The notes under the pieces are model-generated. The model was not told the DNA's origin, did no database searches, and saw nothing but the letters and a program-made list of their open reading frames with translations. A program made the translations under genes and the position numbers. Below, piece after piece: positions 8,872 through 18,037 of a stretch of 64,000 nucleotides of DNA; position 1 is the first letter of the stretch; the number at the start of each line of letters is the position of its first letter. Origin of the DNA: Hyphomicrobiales bacterium (lineage in GTDB: Bacteria > Pseudomonadota > Alphaproteobacteria > Rhizobiales > Rhizobiaceae); assembly GCA_900466475.1 (NCBI GenBank), contig UBMI01000003.1, positions 431,844 through 495,843 on the forward strand, in the 5' to 3' direction.

Positions 8872-9290
8872 GCGAATTGACGTCTGCGGGAACCGACAGG
8901 AACTGGTAGCACCGCTGTTTTCAATGGAAAGCCGAGAACGGCAGGTTTTTCTCGCGAAGTGCAGCTCAGGCACCACACTTTCGACAGGCGGTTCATGAAG
9001 AAAAGCGAGCGGGAAACGCTCAAGCAAGGCACACGAGGTGCAGCGCGAAAGACGCCGTGCGCAACGACTAAGGTCCAGCCGACGAGTGTATCGAACGCCG
9101 GCGTCTGGTCGGCAACCTCCGGGCCGCGGCCAAGGGCAATGATCTTGCCTTCGCAGCAAGCGCTATTGCGAAAACTGCAGCGAGTCCCAAAACGACCGGA
9201 CCCGATGCTTGATGGCGCGACCTCAACCTCCCTCCTACATGAGCAGCATCTGTCGAGGGATAGTGAAGATTGCCATCGCTCGCCGTCGAC
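8872..9290. other. No feature seen
   Basis: Reverse-strand frames here continue from the broken SDR gene but carry no family-like sequence. Confidence 0.35.
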
Positions 9291-9720
9291 CGCCCGCATC
9301 ACATAGGTCGCCATAGCCGACTTGAGCAGGCGCGCGGCCAAGTTGGGTGCAAGGAGATAGGCCAGTCGCACCACCGTCGTCACAGATCCGACCATAGTGG
9401 TTGGTCGCGATCTTGCGACATGGACGATGGCGTCGGGAACGCGGCGCGCATCAAGGGCGGGCGACGGGGCGCTCCGCCGCCTGCCCACTGATTGGCGCCA
9501 TGTCTCAATCCCGGCGTATCGACGAAGGCTGTATAGATGTCGCAGATGTGGATCGACGGCCGGTCAGCTAGCTCAACCCTCAACGCCTCCGAAAATCCGC
9601 GCAGGCCGAACTTGCTGGCGCTATATGCGGTTGCGAAGGGAGCGGCCGCAAAGCCGCCAAGTAAGATCATGTTGATAAAGCCCCCCTGCCCTGCCTGAGA
9701 TAGATCGGCATGGTGGCCTC
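9291..9720 (-). pseudogene. Short-chain dehydrogenase remnant with two frameshifts
   Basis: Three pieces in different reverse frames form the C-terminal half of an SDR oxidoreductase: MPIYLRQGRGA (from 9711), then INMILLGGFAAAPFATAYSA with the catalytic YSASK and GFSEALRVELADRPSIHICD, then VPDAIVHVARSRPTTMVGSV and LAPNLAARLLKSAM. The joins near 9680 and 9440 are frameshifts. The Rossmann N-terminus with the NAD motif is missing. The sequence between the shifts is well conserved, so the decay is fairly recent. Confidence 0.8.
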
Positions 9721-9963
9721 GTGCTGATTTCGATCAACGCAAACAAGCAGTCTTAGGAGCAGCGAGACAGGGTGTTCGCAGCCTTCTCGACCTCACTTGC
9801 TCGCACCAAGAAAGACAGTTTGGAGCCGGAATGACAGGGGCCGCAAGCGAGCGCAACGACGATTGCAATTTAACAAATCGGGGCCCGAACCCGCATCACT
9901 CTTTTTCGAACCCGCCGGGATCGGACCAAGGTCCGGCATAGCTCCGACTGAAGTCCGTGGTCA

Positions 9964-9988
9964 GGAACAGCCTGCATCAACCGTCGTT
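9964..9988 (+). promoter_or_regulatory. Candidate EcfG/RpoE2 promoter of the Ser/Gly-rich operon
   Basis: Forward GGAAC, 18 bases, TT within GTCGTTCG, 66 bases before the first ATG of the operon. It suggests that the secreted repeat proteins are general-stress products. Confidence 0.55.
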
Positions 9989-10053
9989 CGTCTGACAGCC
10001 CTGAGGTCGTATCGACCGGGCCATAGCTCAATATTCGATGGAGGAATATTCCC

Positions 10054-10608
10054 ATGTTCAAGGCAACCGGCATCGCCTTCGCCGCAGCTCTTCTTGCCAG
10101 CACCGCATTTGCCCAGTCGTCCAGTACGCTCGGCACGGGCGGCTCATCGGCTGGCGGCGGAACCTCCAGCAGCACAGTCGGAACTGGTGGAAGCTCCGCC
10201 GGCGGCGATTGCACCGCGGGTGCTACCAACTGTCCGTCAGGCAGCGCGTCGACCGTTGGCACCGGCGGCTCGTCAGCTGGCGGCGGTACCTCCAGCAGCA
10301 CAGTCGGCACGGGCGGTTCTTCGGCCGGCTCCGGTTCGGGCTCGTCTTCCACGCTTGGAACGGGGGGCTCATCGGCTGGCGGCGGCACCTCCGGCAGCTC
10401 CGTCGGCACCGGCGGCTCCGCTGCAGGCTCCGGTGATGCCGGTTCGGCTTCCTCGATCGGGGCAGGCGGATCGTCAGCAGGCGACGGCAAGAGCGCTAGC
10501 TCCGTCGGTACAGGCGCAAGCCAGGCAGGCTCCGCGCACGAGAACAAGGGAAAGAAGGGCTGCGCTCCCGGCCAAGCCAAAAAGAGCGGCTCCACCCAAT
10601 CCTGCTAG
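10054..10608 (+). CDS. Secreted Ser/Gly-rich repeat protein
   Basis: A 184-residue exported protein of unknown function. Residues 1-20 form a Sec signal peptide ending AFA. The mature part is made of about eight imperfect repeats of 14-18 residues built on S-T/S-h-G-T-G-G-S-S-A-G-G-G, for example TVGTGGSSAGGGTSS. One repeat carries an insert with two cysteines (DCTAGATNC), and the basic tail (ENKGKKGCAPGQAKKSG) ends in QSC. The lack of bulky residues points to a disordered or surface-matrix protein. It is the first gene of an operon and has a hairpin right after its stop. The repeat also appears in the protein at 11021, so the genes share ancestry. Confidence 0.8.
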   Translation: MFKATGIAFAAALLASTAFAQSSSTLGTGGSSAGGGTSSSTVGTGGSSAGGDCTAGATNCPSGSASTVGTGGSSAGGGTSSSTVGTGGSSAGSGSGSSSTLGTGGSSAGGGTSGSSVGTGGSAAGSGDAGSASSIGAGGSSAGDGKSASSVGTGASQAGSAHENKGKKGCAPGQAKKSGSTQSC

Positions 10609-10616
10609 CTTGTCGT

Positions 10617-10645
10617 GGCCGGCGTTTTTCAACGCCGGCCATTTT
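10617..10645 (+). terminator. Hairpin between first and second operon genes
   Basis: A perfect ten-base stem GGCCGGCGTT/AACGCCGGCC with loop TTTC is followed by ATTTTG. The weak T-run suggests partial termination or an mRNA-stabilising 3' end that would make the first gene more abundant than the next ones. Confidence 0.6.
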
Positions 10646-10663
10646 GCCTTCGGAGGCCAGATA

Positions 10664-11011
10664 ATGTCAAACACAGTGAAAGCTTTCATCTACGGGGCCG
10701 CTCTTTTGGCCGCGACCCAGGCACCAGCCGAGGACATCAAGCTCGACGATGGAACGAGCTGTACCCTGGTTGAGAAACTGCCAGATACCGGGGGCACGTC
10801 CACCACGGTAACGGCCGGAAACGGCAAGGTGACCTCATCAACAACGACGGGAAGCGGATCATCGAGTTCGGCCTCGTCATCCGTGTCAGGCTCGGCGAAC
10901 GGATCGGGAAGCGTCGATAGCTTCTCGACGGCCAGCGTGACGCGGCCGGACGGAACTGTTGTCACCAAGCGATCCGACGGCACCTGTTCGGTGACCAAGC
11001 CCAAGAAGTAG
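10664..11011 (+). CDS. Secreted Ser/Thr-rich protein
   Basis: A 115-residue exported protein, unrecognised family. The start has GGAGG nine bases upstream; residues 1-22 are a signal peptide (cleavage near APA). The mature part begins DDGTSCTLVEKLPD, passes through a Ser/Thr/Gly-only stretch, and ends with RPDGTVVTKRSDGTCSV. Two DGT-x-C motifs, one at each end, each hold one of the only two cysteines and could form a disulphide. It lies between two repeat-bearing secreted proteins and is probably co-transcribed. A longer open frame in the same phase begins at 9797 but lacks any supporting signal. Confidence 0.75.
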   Translation: MSNTVKAFIYGAALLAATQAPAEDIKLDDGTSCTLVEKLPDTGGTSTTVTAGNGKVTSSTTTGSGSSSSASSSVSGSANGSGSVDSFSTASVTRPDGTVVTKRSDGTCSVTKPKK

Positions 11012-11020
11012 GAGAAAACC

Positions 11021-11464
11021 ATGAAGACCACGACATTGGTCAGCGCGATGACACTCGCGCTCCTCTCTCTGACCACCGCCGTGTCGGCGCAGGAGTGTAA
11101 GGCTGCCGGAACCATCGGGACGGCAGGAAGTGCGTCGGCGGGTGGCACCTCGGCAAGCTCGGTTGGAACCGCCGGGGCGTGTCAGACCGACGATGGGACG
11201 ACCTCCTCCATTGGATCTGGCGGCAGTGCCGCAACAGACGACGGCAAGGCGATGAGCAAGACGCACCTCAACGACAATGACGACAGGCTGAAGGCACAGA
11301 CGAACGCCCAAGCGGTCGACAAGGGCACGTTCAGCAAGTCGAGGACGAAGACCAGCACCGACGGACAATCGCTGGAGAGCACGACGCGCACCATGTCGCA
11401 CGTGCCCGGCCAGAAGCCCGTCAAGAGCACAACCGAGCAGAATGTCATCCTGCCCCAGCGGTGA
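11021..11464 (+). CDS. Secreted protein with Gly/Ser repeats and charged tail
   Basis: A 147-residue exported protein. Residues 1-23 are a signal peptide ending VSAQ. The mature N-terminal third has three units of the same repeat as the gene at 10054 (GTIGTAGSASAGGTSA, SSVGTAGAC, SSIGSGGSAATDDGKA), followed by a hydrophilic, Lys/Thr/Asp-rich tail (residues 75-147). It starts nine bases after the preceding stop. Function unknown; the tail composition suggests an extended polymer-binding or periplasmic linker protein, which is inference only. Confidence 0.75.
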   Translation: MKTTTLVSAMTLALLSLTTAVSAQECKAAGTIGTAGSASAGGTSASSVGTAGACQTDDGTTSSIGSGGSAATDDGKAMSKTHLNDNDDRLKAQTNAQAVDKGTFSKSRTKTSTDGQSLESTTRTMSHVPGQKPVKSTTEQNVILPQR

Positions 11465-11482
11465 GCAATGAAAGGAAAAGCG

Positions 11483-11557
11483 ATGAACAATCTCATCTGG
11501 CTTGTAGGCGCTATCGTCATCATCGTGGCAGTGCTGAGCTTCTTCGGCTTTCGATAA
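11483..11557 (+). CDS. 24-residue single-span membrane peptide
   Basis: The ATG at 11483, with AAAGGAAAAG just before it, opens a frame for MNNLIWLVGAIVIIVAVLSF followed by FGFR and a stop. It is a single hydrophobic helix with a Arg at the end. It follows the secreted-protein gene by 18 bases, so it is likely the last operon gene. Similar tiny membrane peptides are common but poorly annotated in rhizobia. Size and hydrophobicity are seen; function is unknown. Confidence 0.6.
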   Translation: MNNLIWLVGAIVIIVAVLSFFGFR

Positions 11558-11701
11558 GGAAAGCTTCTCAAGCGGCTCTTGTGGCAGACAATGACGTCGG
11601 CAGAACGACCGGGTCGGCCGCCCGAGGAGGCAGGGTAGAGGCTTCCCGTCCTCTTGATTGAGTCGCAATACATCGACCCCAGCAGTGGAGAATTCAAGAA
11701 A

Positions 11702-11730
11702 GGCTCCGCTCGTGCAGCGCGGGGCTTTTA
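11702..11730 (+). terminator. Terminator of the Ser/Gly-rich operon
   Basis: An eight-pair GC-rich stem (GGCTCCGC with GCGGGGCT) is followed by TTTT. It lies 145 bases after the last small gene. Confidence 0.55.
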
Positions 11731-12239
11731 GATACGACGACACCGCCGTTGAAGGATGGGGCTCACGCCCAATATGACCGCATCCTGGGCGATCTGCCGA
11801 CGGCGGTTCACGAACGGGAAAGGGTGGACCGCACGTCCTTGGGCGCCTGGTGCGTTACGGGACAACATAAGCCAGGAGCGCGGTCCGACTTCCAGACTCT
11901 GGAGCCGCCGGATCGTTCCCGCCGTAACAAGCAATTTTTCTCCTCCATGCACTGAACGCGCTTTCGGCTTGTGCGCGTCATATCGGCGGCAGATGGGCGC
12001 GAGCGGTCGATGACCGTCTCAAGGCGCTCAACACTGAGGCTGAACACGACCCAGAGGGAGATAGGCACGGGCTTCTGAAAAAGGAGACGACGGCGGCTAG
12101 CTCGAAGCGCGCGCCACTCGGTTCGAACGTCGGGATCGCGGGCATCCTTTTGCCGGCCGTTAACCTACCCTGCGCAAACGATTTCACGGCTCCGTCGGCA
12201 CAGCACTTCCATGGCGAGGCGCTAATTGGCGTCTGTCGA
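11731..12239. other. No feature seen
   Basis: Open frames here (for example 11749-11955 forward) have no recognisable domain and no ribosome-binding site of note. Confidence 0.35.
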
Positions 12240-14024
12240 TCATGGCCGATTTTCCTGCAGCGAATAGATGGCATGCAGGAGGGCGAGGTGGCTCAAGCCT
12301 TGCGGCAGATTGCCAAGACCTGCGCCGGTCGCGGGATCAACCATCTCACTAAGAATGCCGAAATTGTTGCCAAGCCGCTCCAGCAGGGTCTTCAGCATCG
12401 CCTCGGCCCGATCGACCTCGCCCAGGAAGGCATAAGCTTCGACGAGCCAGCAGGAGCAGGCAACAAATGCACCTTCCTCCTTGTCGACCCCACTGTAGCG
12501 GTAGACGAGCGGGCCGACCGCCAGTTCGCGCTCGATGGCATCACGGGTCCGTTTCAGCCGATCATCATGTTCAAAGCCGAACCGGGTCGTCAGCAGCAGC
12601 GCCGCGTCGAGCCTGTCGCTGCCGGCATAGAATGTATAGGCCTGCTTCTCCTGCGACCAGCAATGGCTGTCGATCCAGTCGCGAATGCGGCGGCTCTCGG
12701 CGAGCCAACGGTTCGCGTCGCCGCCGATATGGCCTTCCTTTGCAAGATCAGCCGCATTCGTCAGCGCAAGCCAGCAGCCGATCTTGGAGAAAGTGTAGTG
12801 CTGCTTGTCTTGAAGTTCCCAGATGCCGCAATCCTTCTTACGCCAGCGGCGGACGCACTGCTCGGCAAGGTATTCGAGGAGGCGCGCGGCCTGAGGATCG
12901 AGGACGTGACCTGACCGCGCGAAAAGTGCCGCCGTTTCGAGCAGGTCTCCATAGCAGCTGAGCTGCGTCTGCGCACGGGCACGGTTGCCAACCCGCACGG
13001 GGGTCGAACCTTTATAGCCGGGAACGTTCACCAAATGCTCCTGCGGCACCTCGCCACCGGACAAAGTGTAGACGACCTTGGGTTCTGGACCGTCGCCGGC
13101 AATCGTTCGCACGAGCCAGCCAAATGCGCCCACCGGCTCCTGGAGGGCGCCCGCCCGGAGCAGTGCCTTGATCGTGTAGGCTGCGTCACGGACCCAGGCG
13201 TAACGATAGTCGTAGTTCTTATCGCCGCCGATCTGCTCGGGAAGACCTGATGTGGCGGCCGCGGCGATTGTCCCGGTCTTTGAATAAACCAAAAACTTCA
13301 AGGACAAGGCGCAGCGCACCAGGTCGCCCTTGAACGGCCCGTCATAGGTCAATTCATTGGCCCAGCGCCGCCATTCCTGATCGCTTAGCTCGATCCGACG
13401 ATCAATGTCGTTCAGCGTCGGTGTCGGCAAAGGGGCCTGATCTGCCACGAGAAAAGCAAGGCAGGTTTTCGTCCCGGCCCGAGCCAAAAAGCGCGCTGTT
13501 GTGCGTTCATCATCATCGACAACAATGCTGATTTGTTCGTCGTGACAGAAGGTCGTTGCCAGGTCACCGATGTAACGGACCTCCGCATTCGGATGATTGA
13601 CACGCCGCAAGCTGCCATGAGCACAAATCGGCGCTAGCGTGATTTCGAAATCGACAGACCCCGAAACACCTTCGATGCGCCGGGCAAGTTCGCACCACGG
13701 AAGGCGCCCGGCGACGCCGCTGTTGAGAGATTCTGTCACCTTGGCAGAGCCAGTGCTCGTGATGAATAGGGTTTCAAGGACATTGCTGTCGTTGCGATAT
13801 TGGCGCTCGATGCGAAACGCGCCGCGCGGGGCGACGGTGAAATGTCCCCCTTTCCGGTCATGAAGACGATTAAACAGAGGCGGCGAATCCACGTTCGGCG
13901 CGCACCACCAGTCGATTGCGCCGTCAGCACCGACAAGTGCGATGGACCGGCCGTCTCCCAGCGCAGCGTAATGTTCTAGCGGCAGGAAACCCTGCGTCCT
14001 TTCGGGGGTAAGGGATCTCAGCAT
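12240..14024 (-). CDS. GH15 family glycosidase (glucoamylase or trehalase type)
   Basis: A 594-residue cytosolic enzyme of glycoside hydrolase family 15, which removes glucose from alpha-glucans or hydrolyses trehalose by inversion. The N-terminal domain begins LEHYAALGDGRSIALVGADG and AIDWWCAPNVDSPPLF; the alpha/alpha barrel carries DYRYAWVRDAAYTIKALL, GIWELQDKQHYTFSK, EGAFVACSCWLVEAYA and the base-bearing LSEMVDPATG. The ATG at 14024 overlaps the stop of the SDR gene by one base (TGATG), so the two are translationally coupled. Both share the promoter at 14953. The substrate is not settled; rhizobial relatives include trehalases. Confidence 0.9.
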   Translation of the reverse strand: MLRSLTPERTQGFLPLEHYAALGDGRSIALVGADGAIDWWCAPNVDSPPLFNRLHDRKGGHFTVAPRGAFRIERQYRNDSNVLETLFITSTGSAKVTESLNSGVAGRLPWCELARRIEGVSGSVDFEITLAPICAHGSLRRVNHPNAEVRYIGDLATTFCHDEQISIVVDDDERTTARFLARAGTKTCLAFLVADQAPLPTPTLNDIDRRIELSDQEWRRWANELTYDGPFKGDLVRCALSLKFLVYSKTGTIAAAATSGLPEQIGGDKNYDYRYAWVRDAAYTIKALLRAGALQEPVGAFGWLVRTIAGDGPEPKVVYTLSGGEVPQEHLVNVPGYKGSTPVRVGNRARAQTQLSCYGDLLETAALFARSGHVLDPQAARLLEYLAEQCVRRWRKKDCGIWELQDKQHYTFSKIGCWLALTNAADLAKEGHIGGDANRWLAESRRIRDWIDSHCWSQEKQAYTFYAGSDRLDAALLLTTRFGFEHDDRLKRTRDAIERELAVGPLVYRYSGVDKEEGAFVACSCWLVEAYAFLGEVDRAEAMLKTLLERLGNNFGILSEMVDPATGAGLGNLPQGLSHLALLHAIYSLQENRP

Positions 14025-14920
14025 CAGGGCAGCGTGTTGCCACCGGTCACTCCGAAGCTTTCGCCCGTGATGTAACTGGATTCCTGGGATGCAAGGAAAA
14101 CGTAGATCGGAGCACATTCGGCAGGTTGACCGGGACGTTTCATCGGCACCTCGTTGCCAAAATGCTTGATGACGTCCTGCGTCTGTCCCCCCGATGTCTG
14201 CAACGGCGTCCAGAAGGGCCCGGGCGCCACGATGTTGACGCGGATGCCCTTAGGCAACACCTGCTTGGACAGCGCCTTGCTGAAGGCAACGATTGCCGAT
14301 TTGGTGGGGGCATAATCGAGCAGAGTCGGAGAGGGCTGATAGGCTTGGATGGACGCGGTGTTGATGATCGACGACCCCTGCGGCATGAACGGAATAGCCG
14401 CTTTGCATATCCAGAATAATGCATAAACATTCGTCTTGAACGTCTCGTCGAATTGCTCGGTGGTCAGTTCGGAAATGTCGGCGATCGCCTTCTGGCGGCC
14501 AGCGACATTGGCCAGCAGATCAAGGCCGCCGAGCTCGGTGCTGGCTTGTCTGACGAGCTCTTGGCAAAAGGCTTCGCTTTTGAGATCGCCGGGCATCCCG
14601 ATCGCTCTGCGACCCTCAGCTTCGATCAAACTGATGACCTCGTCGGCGTCGCTCTGTTCTTGCGGCAGGTAGTTAATGACGACGTCGGCGCCTTCGCGGG
14701 CAAAAGCGATGGCGGCAGCCCGACCAATGCCGGAGTCGCCTCCAGTGACCAGAGCCTTGCGCCCCGCAAGCCGACCGGTGCCCTTATAGGAGGTCTCGCC
14801 GTGATCGGGAACAGGCTGCATCTTGCTTGCCAGACCGGGAACCGGCTGCGGCTGCTGGGGAAACTCCGGTTGTGGATACTGGTCGAGCGGGTTTCGCATG
14901 TCGAATTGGTTGTTGGCCAT
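14024..14920 (-). CDS. SDR oxidoreductase, YghA/Gsp39 type
   Basis: A 298-residue NAD(P)-dependent short-chain dehydrogenase. The proline-rich N-terminal extension (residues 1-45) is typical of the YghA/general stress protein 39 group. Seen: cofactor loop [10 protein letters not shown] near 55, NVAG near 136, catalytic Ser in NTASIQAY and YAPTKSA, and C-terminal [13 protein letters not shown]. The ATG at 14920 has AAGGACAGAGA upstream. It is the first gene of the operon with GH15 and is preceded by a strong EcfG-type promoter candidate, in line with the stress role reported for the group. The substrate is unknown. Confidence 0.92.
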   Translation of the reverse strand: MANNQFDMRNPLDQYPQPEFPQQPQPVPGLASKMQPVPDHGETSYKGTGRLAGRKALVTGGDSGIGRAAAIAFAREGADVVINYLPQEQSDADEVISLIEAEGRRAIGMPGDLKSEAFCQELVRQASTELGGLDLLANVAGRQKAIADISELTTEQFDETFKTNVYALFWICKAAIPFMPQGSSIINTASIQAYQPSPTLLDYAPTKSAIVAFSKALSKQVLPKGIRVNIVAPGPFWTPLQTSGGQTQDVIKHFGNEVPMKRPGQPAECAPIYVFLASQESSYITGESFGVTGGNTLP

Positions 14921-14952
14921 TTCTCTGTCCTTCTTTCCCTTGGGACTTTCGA

Positions 14953-14977
14953 AATCTTGCCGCGCCGCAATTGTTCC
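14953..14977 (-). promoter_or_regulatory. Candidate EcfG/RpoE2 promoter of the SDR-GH15 operon
   Basis: Reverse-strand GGAAC-N18-TT, 33 bases before the SDR ATG, an ideal distance. The 395-base stretch between the SDR and DUF983 genes also holds a weaker forward GGAAC-N18-TT at 15066-15090, 226 bases before the DUF983 start. Confidence 0.6.
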
Positions 14978-15315
14978 GCAACGGACCTCAATACGCCCAG
15001 CAAGGGATCGCAAAAGTCGCAATGGGCAACCTCAGTGCCGTCCAGGCAAGATTCTCCCCAAGCCAGGAACTCCTCCTTCGGCCCGAGGTTGATCACGGCA
15101 CACAGGAAGGACCGATGACAAGGGCGCGCCACAGGTGGGTTCAACGACCGCCCGCCGGATTAGACGAGCGCCATGAGCGGTCCTATCATTCTCGATGCTC
15201 GGGGCGGATCAAGGCGGCGCAAAAGCAAGCTGAAGGTCGAAATCGAAGCAATGGCGCGCAGCAGGTCGAACGGGCGAGGCTCAGCAGGCGCGCTTGAGAT
15301 GGAAGGAAGGTTAAC

Positions 15316-15729
15316 ATGAACAAGCACAATCGGCGAGGATCGCAATGGAACCCCACCGACAACCCTATGCTGACCGGCGTCAGGGGATTGTGCCCGCGCT
15401 GTCAGCGGGGACATCTGTTTCGCGGCTATTTGTCCCTGGCAAAGAGTTGCGAGGTTTGCGAGCTCGACTATTCGTTCGCCGACCCCGCCGACGGCCCGGC
15501 GTTCTTTTCGATGAGCGCGGTTGCTATTCCCGCTCTGGGTTTTGCGCTTTGGCTCCAGACGACATTCGAGCCGGCGGTCTGGGTCCACCTCCTCACGACC
15601 TTGCCGATTACCCTGGCGACCTGCGTACTCTTGCTTCGCCCGCTCAAAGGATGGTTGGTCTGCTCCCAATATTTTCACAAGGCGGAGCAGGGCACGATCG
15701 ACCGGGATTGGCAAAGACCGAAGTCTTGA
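15316..15729 (+). CDS. DUF983 family membrane protein
   Basis: A 137-residue protein of the DUF983 family. A zinc-ribbon-like N-terminus (GLCPRCQRGHLFRGYL and CEVCELDY, two CxxC pairs) precedes two membrane helices (about residues 58-78 and 85-108). The family is common in alphaproteobacteria near respiratory or stress genes; its biochemical role is unknown. GGAAGG lies just upstream of the ATG. Confidence 0.85.
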   Translation: MNKHNRRGSQWNPTDNPMLTGVRGLCPRCQRGHLFRGYLSLAKSCEVCELDYSFADPADGPAFFSMSAVAIPALGFALWLQTTFEPAVWVHLLTTLPITLATCVLLLRPLKGWLVCSQYFHKAEQGTIDRDWQRPKS

Positions 15730-16404
15730 GGCTCGCGCTATCTTTGGCCGCGATGCGCCAAGCGGAAAGCTCCTGAAATCTTCGCCGGGCATCTTGATGA
15801 GTTTGCGCCGGATGAGCCGCTCATTTTTTGATGTCCGGCCGACACGCAGCGGCCTCGACAATGCACCGAGCATCGCGGGAAAGATCAAGTCTTGTTGGAT
15901 AGAGGCGTCGCCGTTGTGTCGCGAAGAGCGGATCGGGGGCCGTCGAGTTGGAGGCGAAGTCGGCGTCGATTGGCGTCAGCGGAGGCCATAGCGACCGTCA
16001 CCAGCAAGCATAAGCCGAATTGGCAACATGGTTTGGCCCCGGATCGGTGGCGCCTTGAAACAGAAAGGGAACGGCCTTAGTCAAAGACAACTGAGAGCAC
16101 AGGTTCTCCCCAGCTTGTCCACAGCTCAATCCCTTGAAAATAAACTCACATCGGCCGAACGAGAACGTTTGAAGCCCAGCTCCCGCGTCTTCTTTTCTGC
16201 CCTCGTTGAATCGGTTCCGCCGCCCTGCCAGCTTATGGCGGCCTTCACCCACGCATCGGCGGCGCGACGCCCAGAGAAGAGGGAGTGGCCGGTATTTCGT
16301 CGGCTGCTCCCTTTTCCGATCGGATCATTTTCGGGCACGCGACTTCAGCGTTTGCTGGGGACGGCGGTTGAACGCGCTTTCGGGCAGCAGCAAGCACTTG
16401 CACG
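15730..16404. other. No gene seen; one inverted repeat
   Basis: Near 15809-15842 GCCGGA and TCCGGC flank an inner inverted repeat ATGAGC-C-GCTCAT followed by six T residues, which may terminate the DUF983 transcript. Nothing else is recognisable. Confidence 0.35.
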
Positions 16405-16845
16405 CTACCGGCGGTTCGCCCACCTCTTGCCCTGCAGCCCGGTCCGATAAGGCTCGAGTTCGAGAACCATACTTTTCCGGTTGATCACATTGTGGCGCAG
16501 AAGTATCTGGTAAACAGGATCGTTCTTGGACCGCCCTTCCTGTGTCCGCAGAACCTCCTCAAGCTCTCTCGCCGCGCCCTCGCATAGCTCTAGCAGCGTG
16601 CCGCGCCAGCCAAAGTCAAAAAGGCTCATCGGCTCCCAAGCCCCGCTTCGGGAGATCACGATAAGCCGACTGGTCAGCTCGTCCCAAGCCGCCTCGGGAA
16701 GGTTTTCGGCGCAGGCGCCGGCTTTCCTGGCCTGCCGCTTCAGGTCCGCCTTTGCCCAGGCACGCGGACTGGTGAATAGCCGGGTGACCTGCGTTCTGCA
16801 GGCCCAGGCGCCCGCGAATGCTGACAATATTGTAATCCAAAACAT
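16405..16845 (-). CDS. Hypothetical protein with N-terminal hydrophobic segment
   Basis: A 146-residue protein, family not recognised. The first 16 residues (MFWITILSAFAGAWAC) form a short hydrophobic anchor or signal, possibly ending in a lipobox-like AWAC. The rest is an amphipathic alpha-helical sequence with several conserved-looking Trp (AWDELTSRL, GAWEPMSLFDFGW) and ends with a basic tail. The ribosome-binding site is weak. Codon use and length support a real gene, but with only moderate confidence. Confidence 0.5.
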   Translation of the reverse strand: MFWITILSAFAGAWACRTQVTRLFTSPRAWAKADLKRQARKAGACAENLPEAAWDELTSRLIVISRSGAWEPMSLFDFGWRGTLLELCEGAARELEEVLRTQEGRSKNDPVYQILLRHNVINRKSMVLELEPYRTGLQGKRWANRR

Positions 16846-17199
16846 TTTAGGATCCGGTCGAGGCTCGCGTGGGTCACCGCGGTTTGAGCTGATGGCGCGC
16901 GATTGACGGGGAACATGGTCCGCGCCGACTGGATTTCAATGGTCCAGGGCAGTCATTGTTGCGTAAACGATCCACACCTGGACGCTCCGTTCAGAGGTCG
17001 CGACGAGCAGAATGGGGGCTCCGAGGCTCCCCTGCTGTGATGTAGGCAAACTGTCATTTCGCGAGCCTGGGTCGGTCGGCGGGGGGCGCGTCCCGGAAGA
17101 TCGTGACGAAGAGAGAGGCAGACGGAATATTCCGCGTCGCCAAGACCAATCTTCATTGCCGGGCGCGACAAATTTATGGCGTCACGTGTCGCCTCTAGT

Positions 17200-17224
17200 G
17201 GAACCGATCCTCGATCACCAACTT
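17200..17224 (+). promoter_or_regulatory. Candidate EcfG/RpoE2 promoter of the 17257 gene
   Basis: Forward GGAAC-N18-TT, ending 32 bases before the ATG at 17257. It is the only feature seen in the 410 bases between the neighbouring genes. Confidence 0.5.
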
Positions 17225-17256
17225 ACAAACCTACTGTCAGCAGAAATGGACGGTCC

Positions 17257-17538
17257 ATGCACAATAAACCACCGAAGTCATTGTCCCGAGTGAAACTTGA
17301 CGCCCTTAGGGCGATTGCGCGATATCGCCGACAGCGGCGCGTCGGCAGCGGCTGGATCGTCGGCGACAAGCGCCTCTCGGCCTCGCTCATCGCTCGGCTG
17401 GAAGCGGACACCATGGTGAAGGAAATTAGCCTGTCCGGCACGCCTGTTCTCGTCGTGACGGAAGGCGGCAGTCATGAACTCAAATCAGGCTCCCGATTGG
17501 CGGACGGCCCGAGTTCTTCGCGACGCCCCTCACGGTGA
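17257..17538 (+). CDS. Small hypothetical protein, helix-turn-helix-like
   Basis: A 93-residue protein whose core VKLDALRAIARYRRQRRVGS and LSASLIARLEADTMVKEISL reads like two or three short helices followed by a beta strand (TPVLVVTEGGS), similar in outline to small winged-helix proteins. No family is assigned. The promoter candidate 32 bases upstream supports the chosen ATG over an in-frame ATG at 17176, which would precede the transcription start. The C-terminal 20 residues are low complexity. Confidence 0.5.
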   Translation: MHNKPPKSLSRVKLDALRAIARYRRQRRVGSGWIVGDKRLSASLIARLEADTMVKEISLSGTPVLVVTEGGSHELKSGSRLADGPSSSRRPSR

Positions 17539-18037
17539 TATTGATCGTCGCTGGCCGGCCGTTGACGCGCCTGGAGGTTGTTGGACGCCCTCTGCGTCAC
17601 ATAAAAGACGCCGAGTTGGTTGGACCGCCGGGCCTCCACGTCTTAGACGATGCTCCCGCCGCAAGGGTAATGCGGTCATCGACCCTCCACCGCCCCCCGT
17701 TGCCGCGCCGCGGCGGGTTGAAGCTTGCGCGTCGACTGGACCGGCTCCCACAGCCCCACTCCTCGCACAGATCGCCCCGAATGCGACGGATATTTTGGCA
17801 CATTTCTCACTGAAAATTTCATCGCTGTCACTCGAACTGGTCCTGCCGCCGGGATTCAGCACCCGTTCAGGCGACAGCGACGATCCTTGAATCTCGCATT
17901 GCCGGGCATCTTTGATCTCGCGGCCGAGGGAAAGATGCGCACGCCGGAATTGCGGCCGATCACGGTTTCCTGGATCGCTCGTTGATGCTCCTGCCGGAGG
18001 CCAAGGGCCTAAGAGCCGATTCGCCAAACCCGTGGAC
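17539..18037. other. No convincing gene
   Basis: Several overlapping frames on both strands read Arg/Pro/Gly-rich; none has a recognisable domain or a clean start. Confidence 0.3.

Noticed and set aside
9797..11011. A 404-codon forward frame spanning the Ser/Gly operon
   Set aside because: Its first 280 residues are a Pro/Ala/Arg-rich shadow of the repeat gene; only the part from the ATG at 10664 has a signal peptide and ribosome site.
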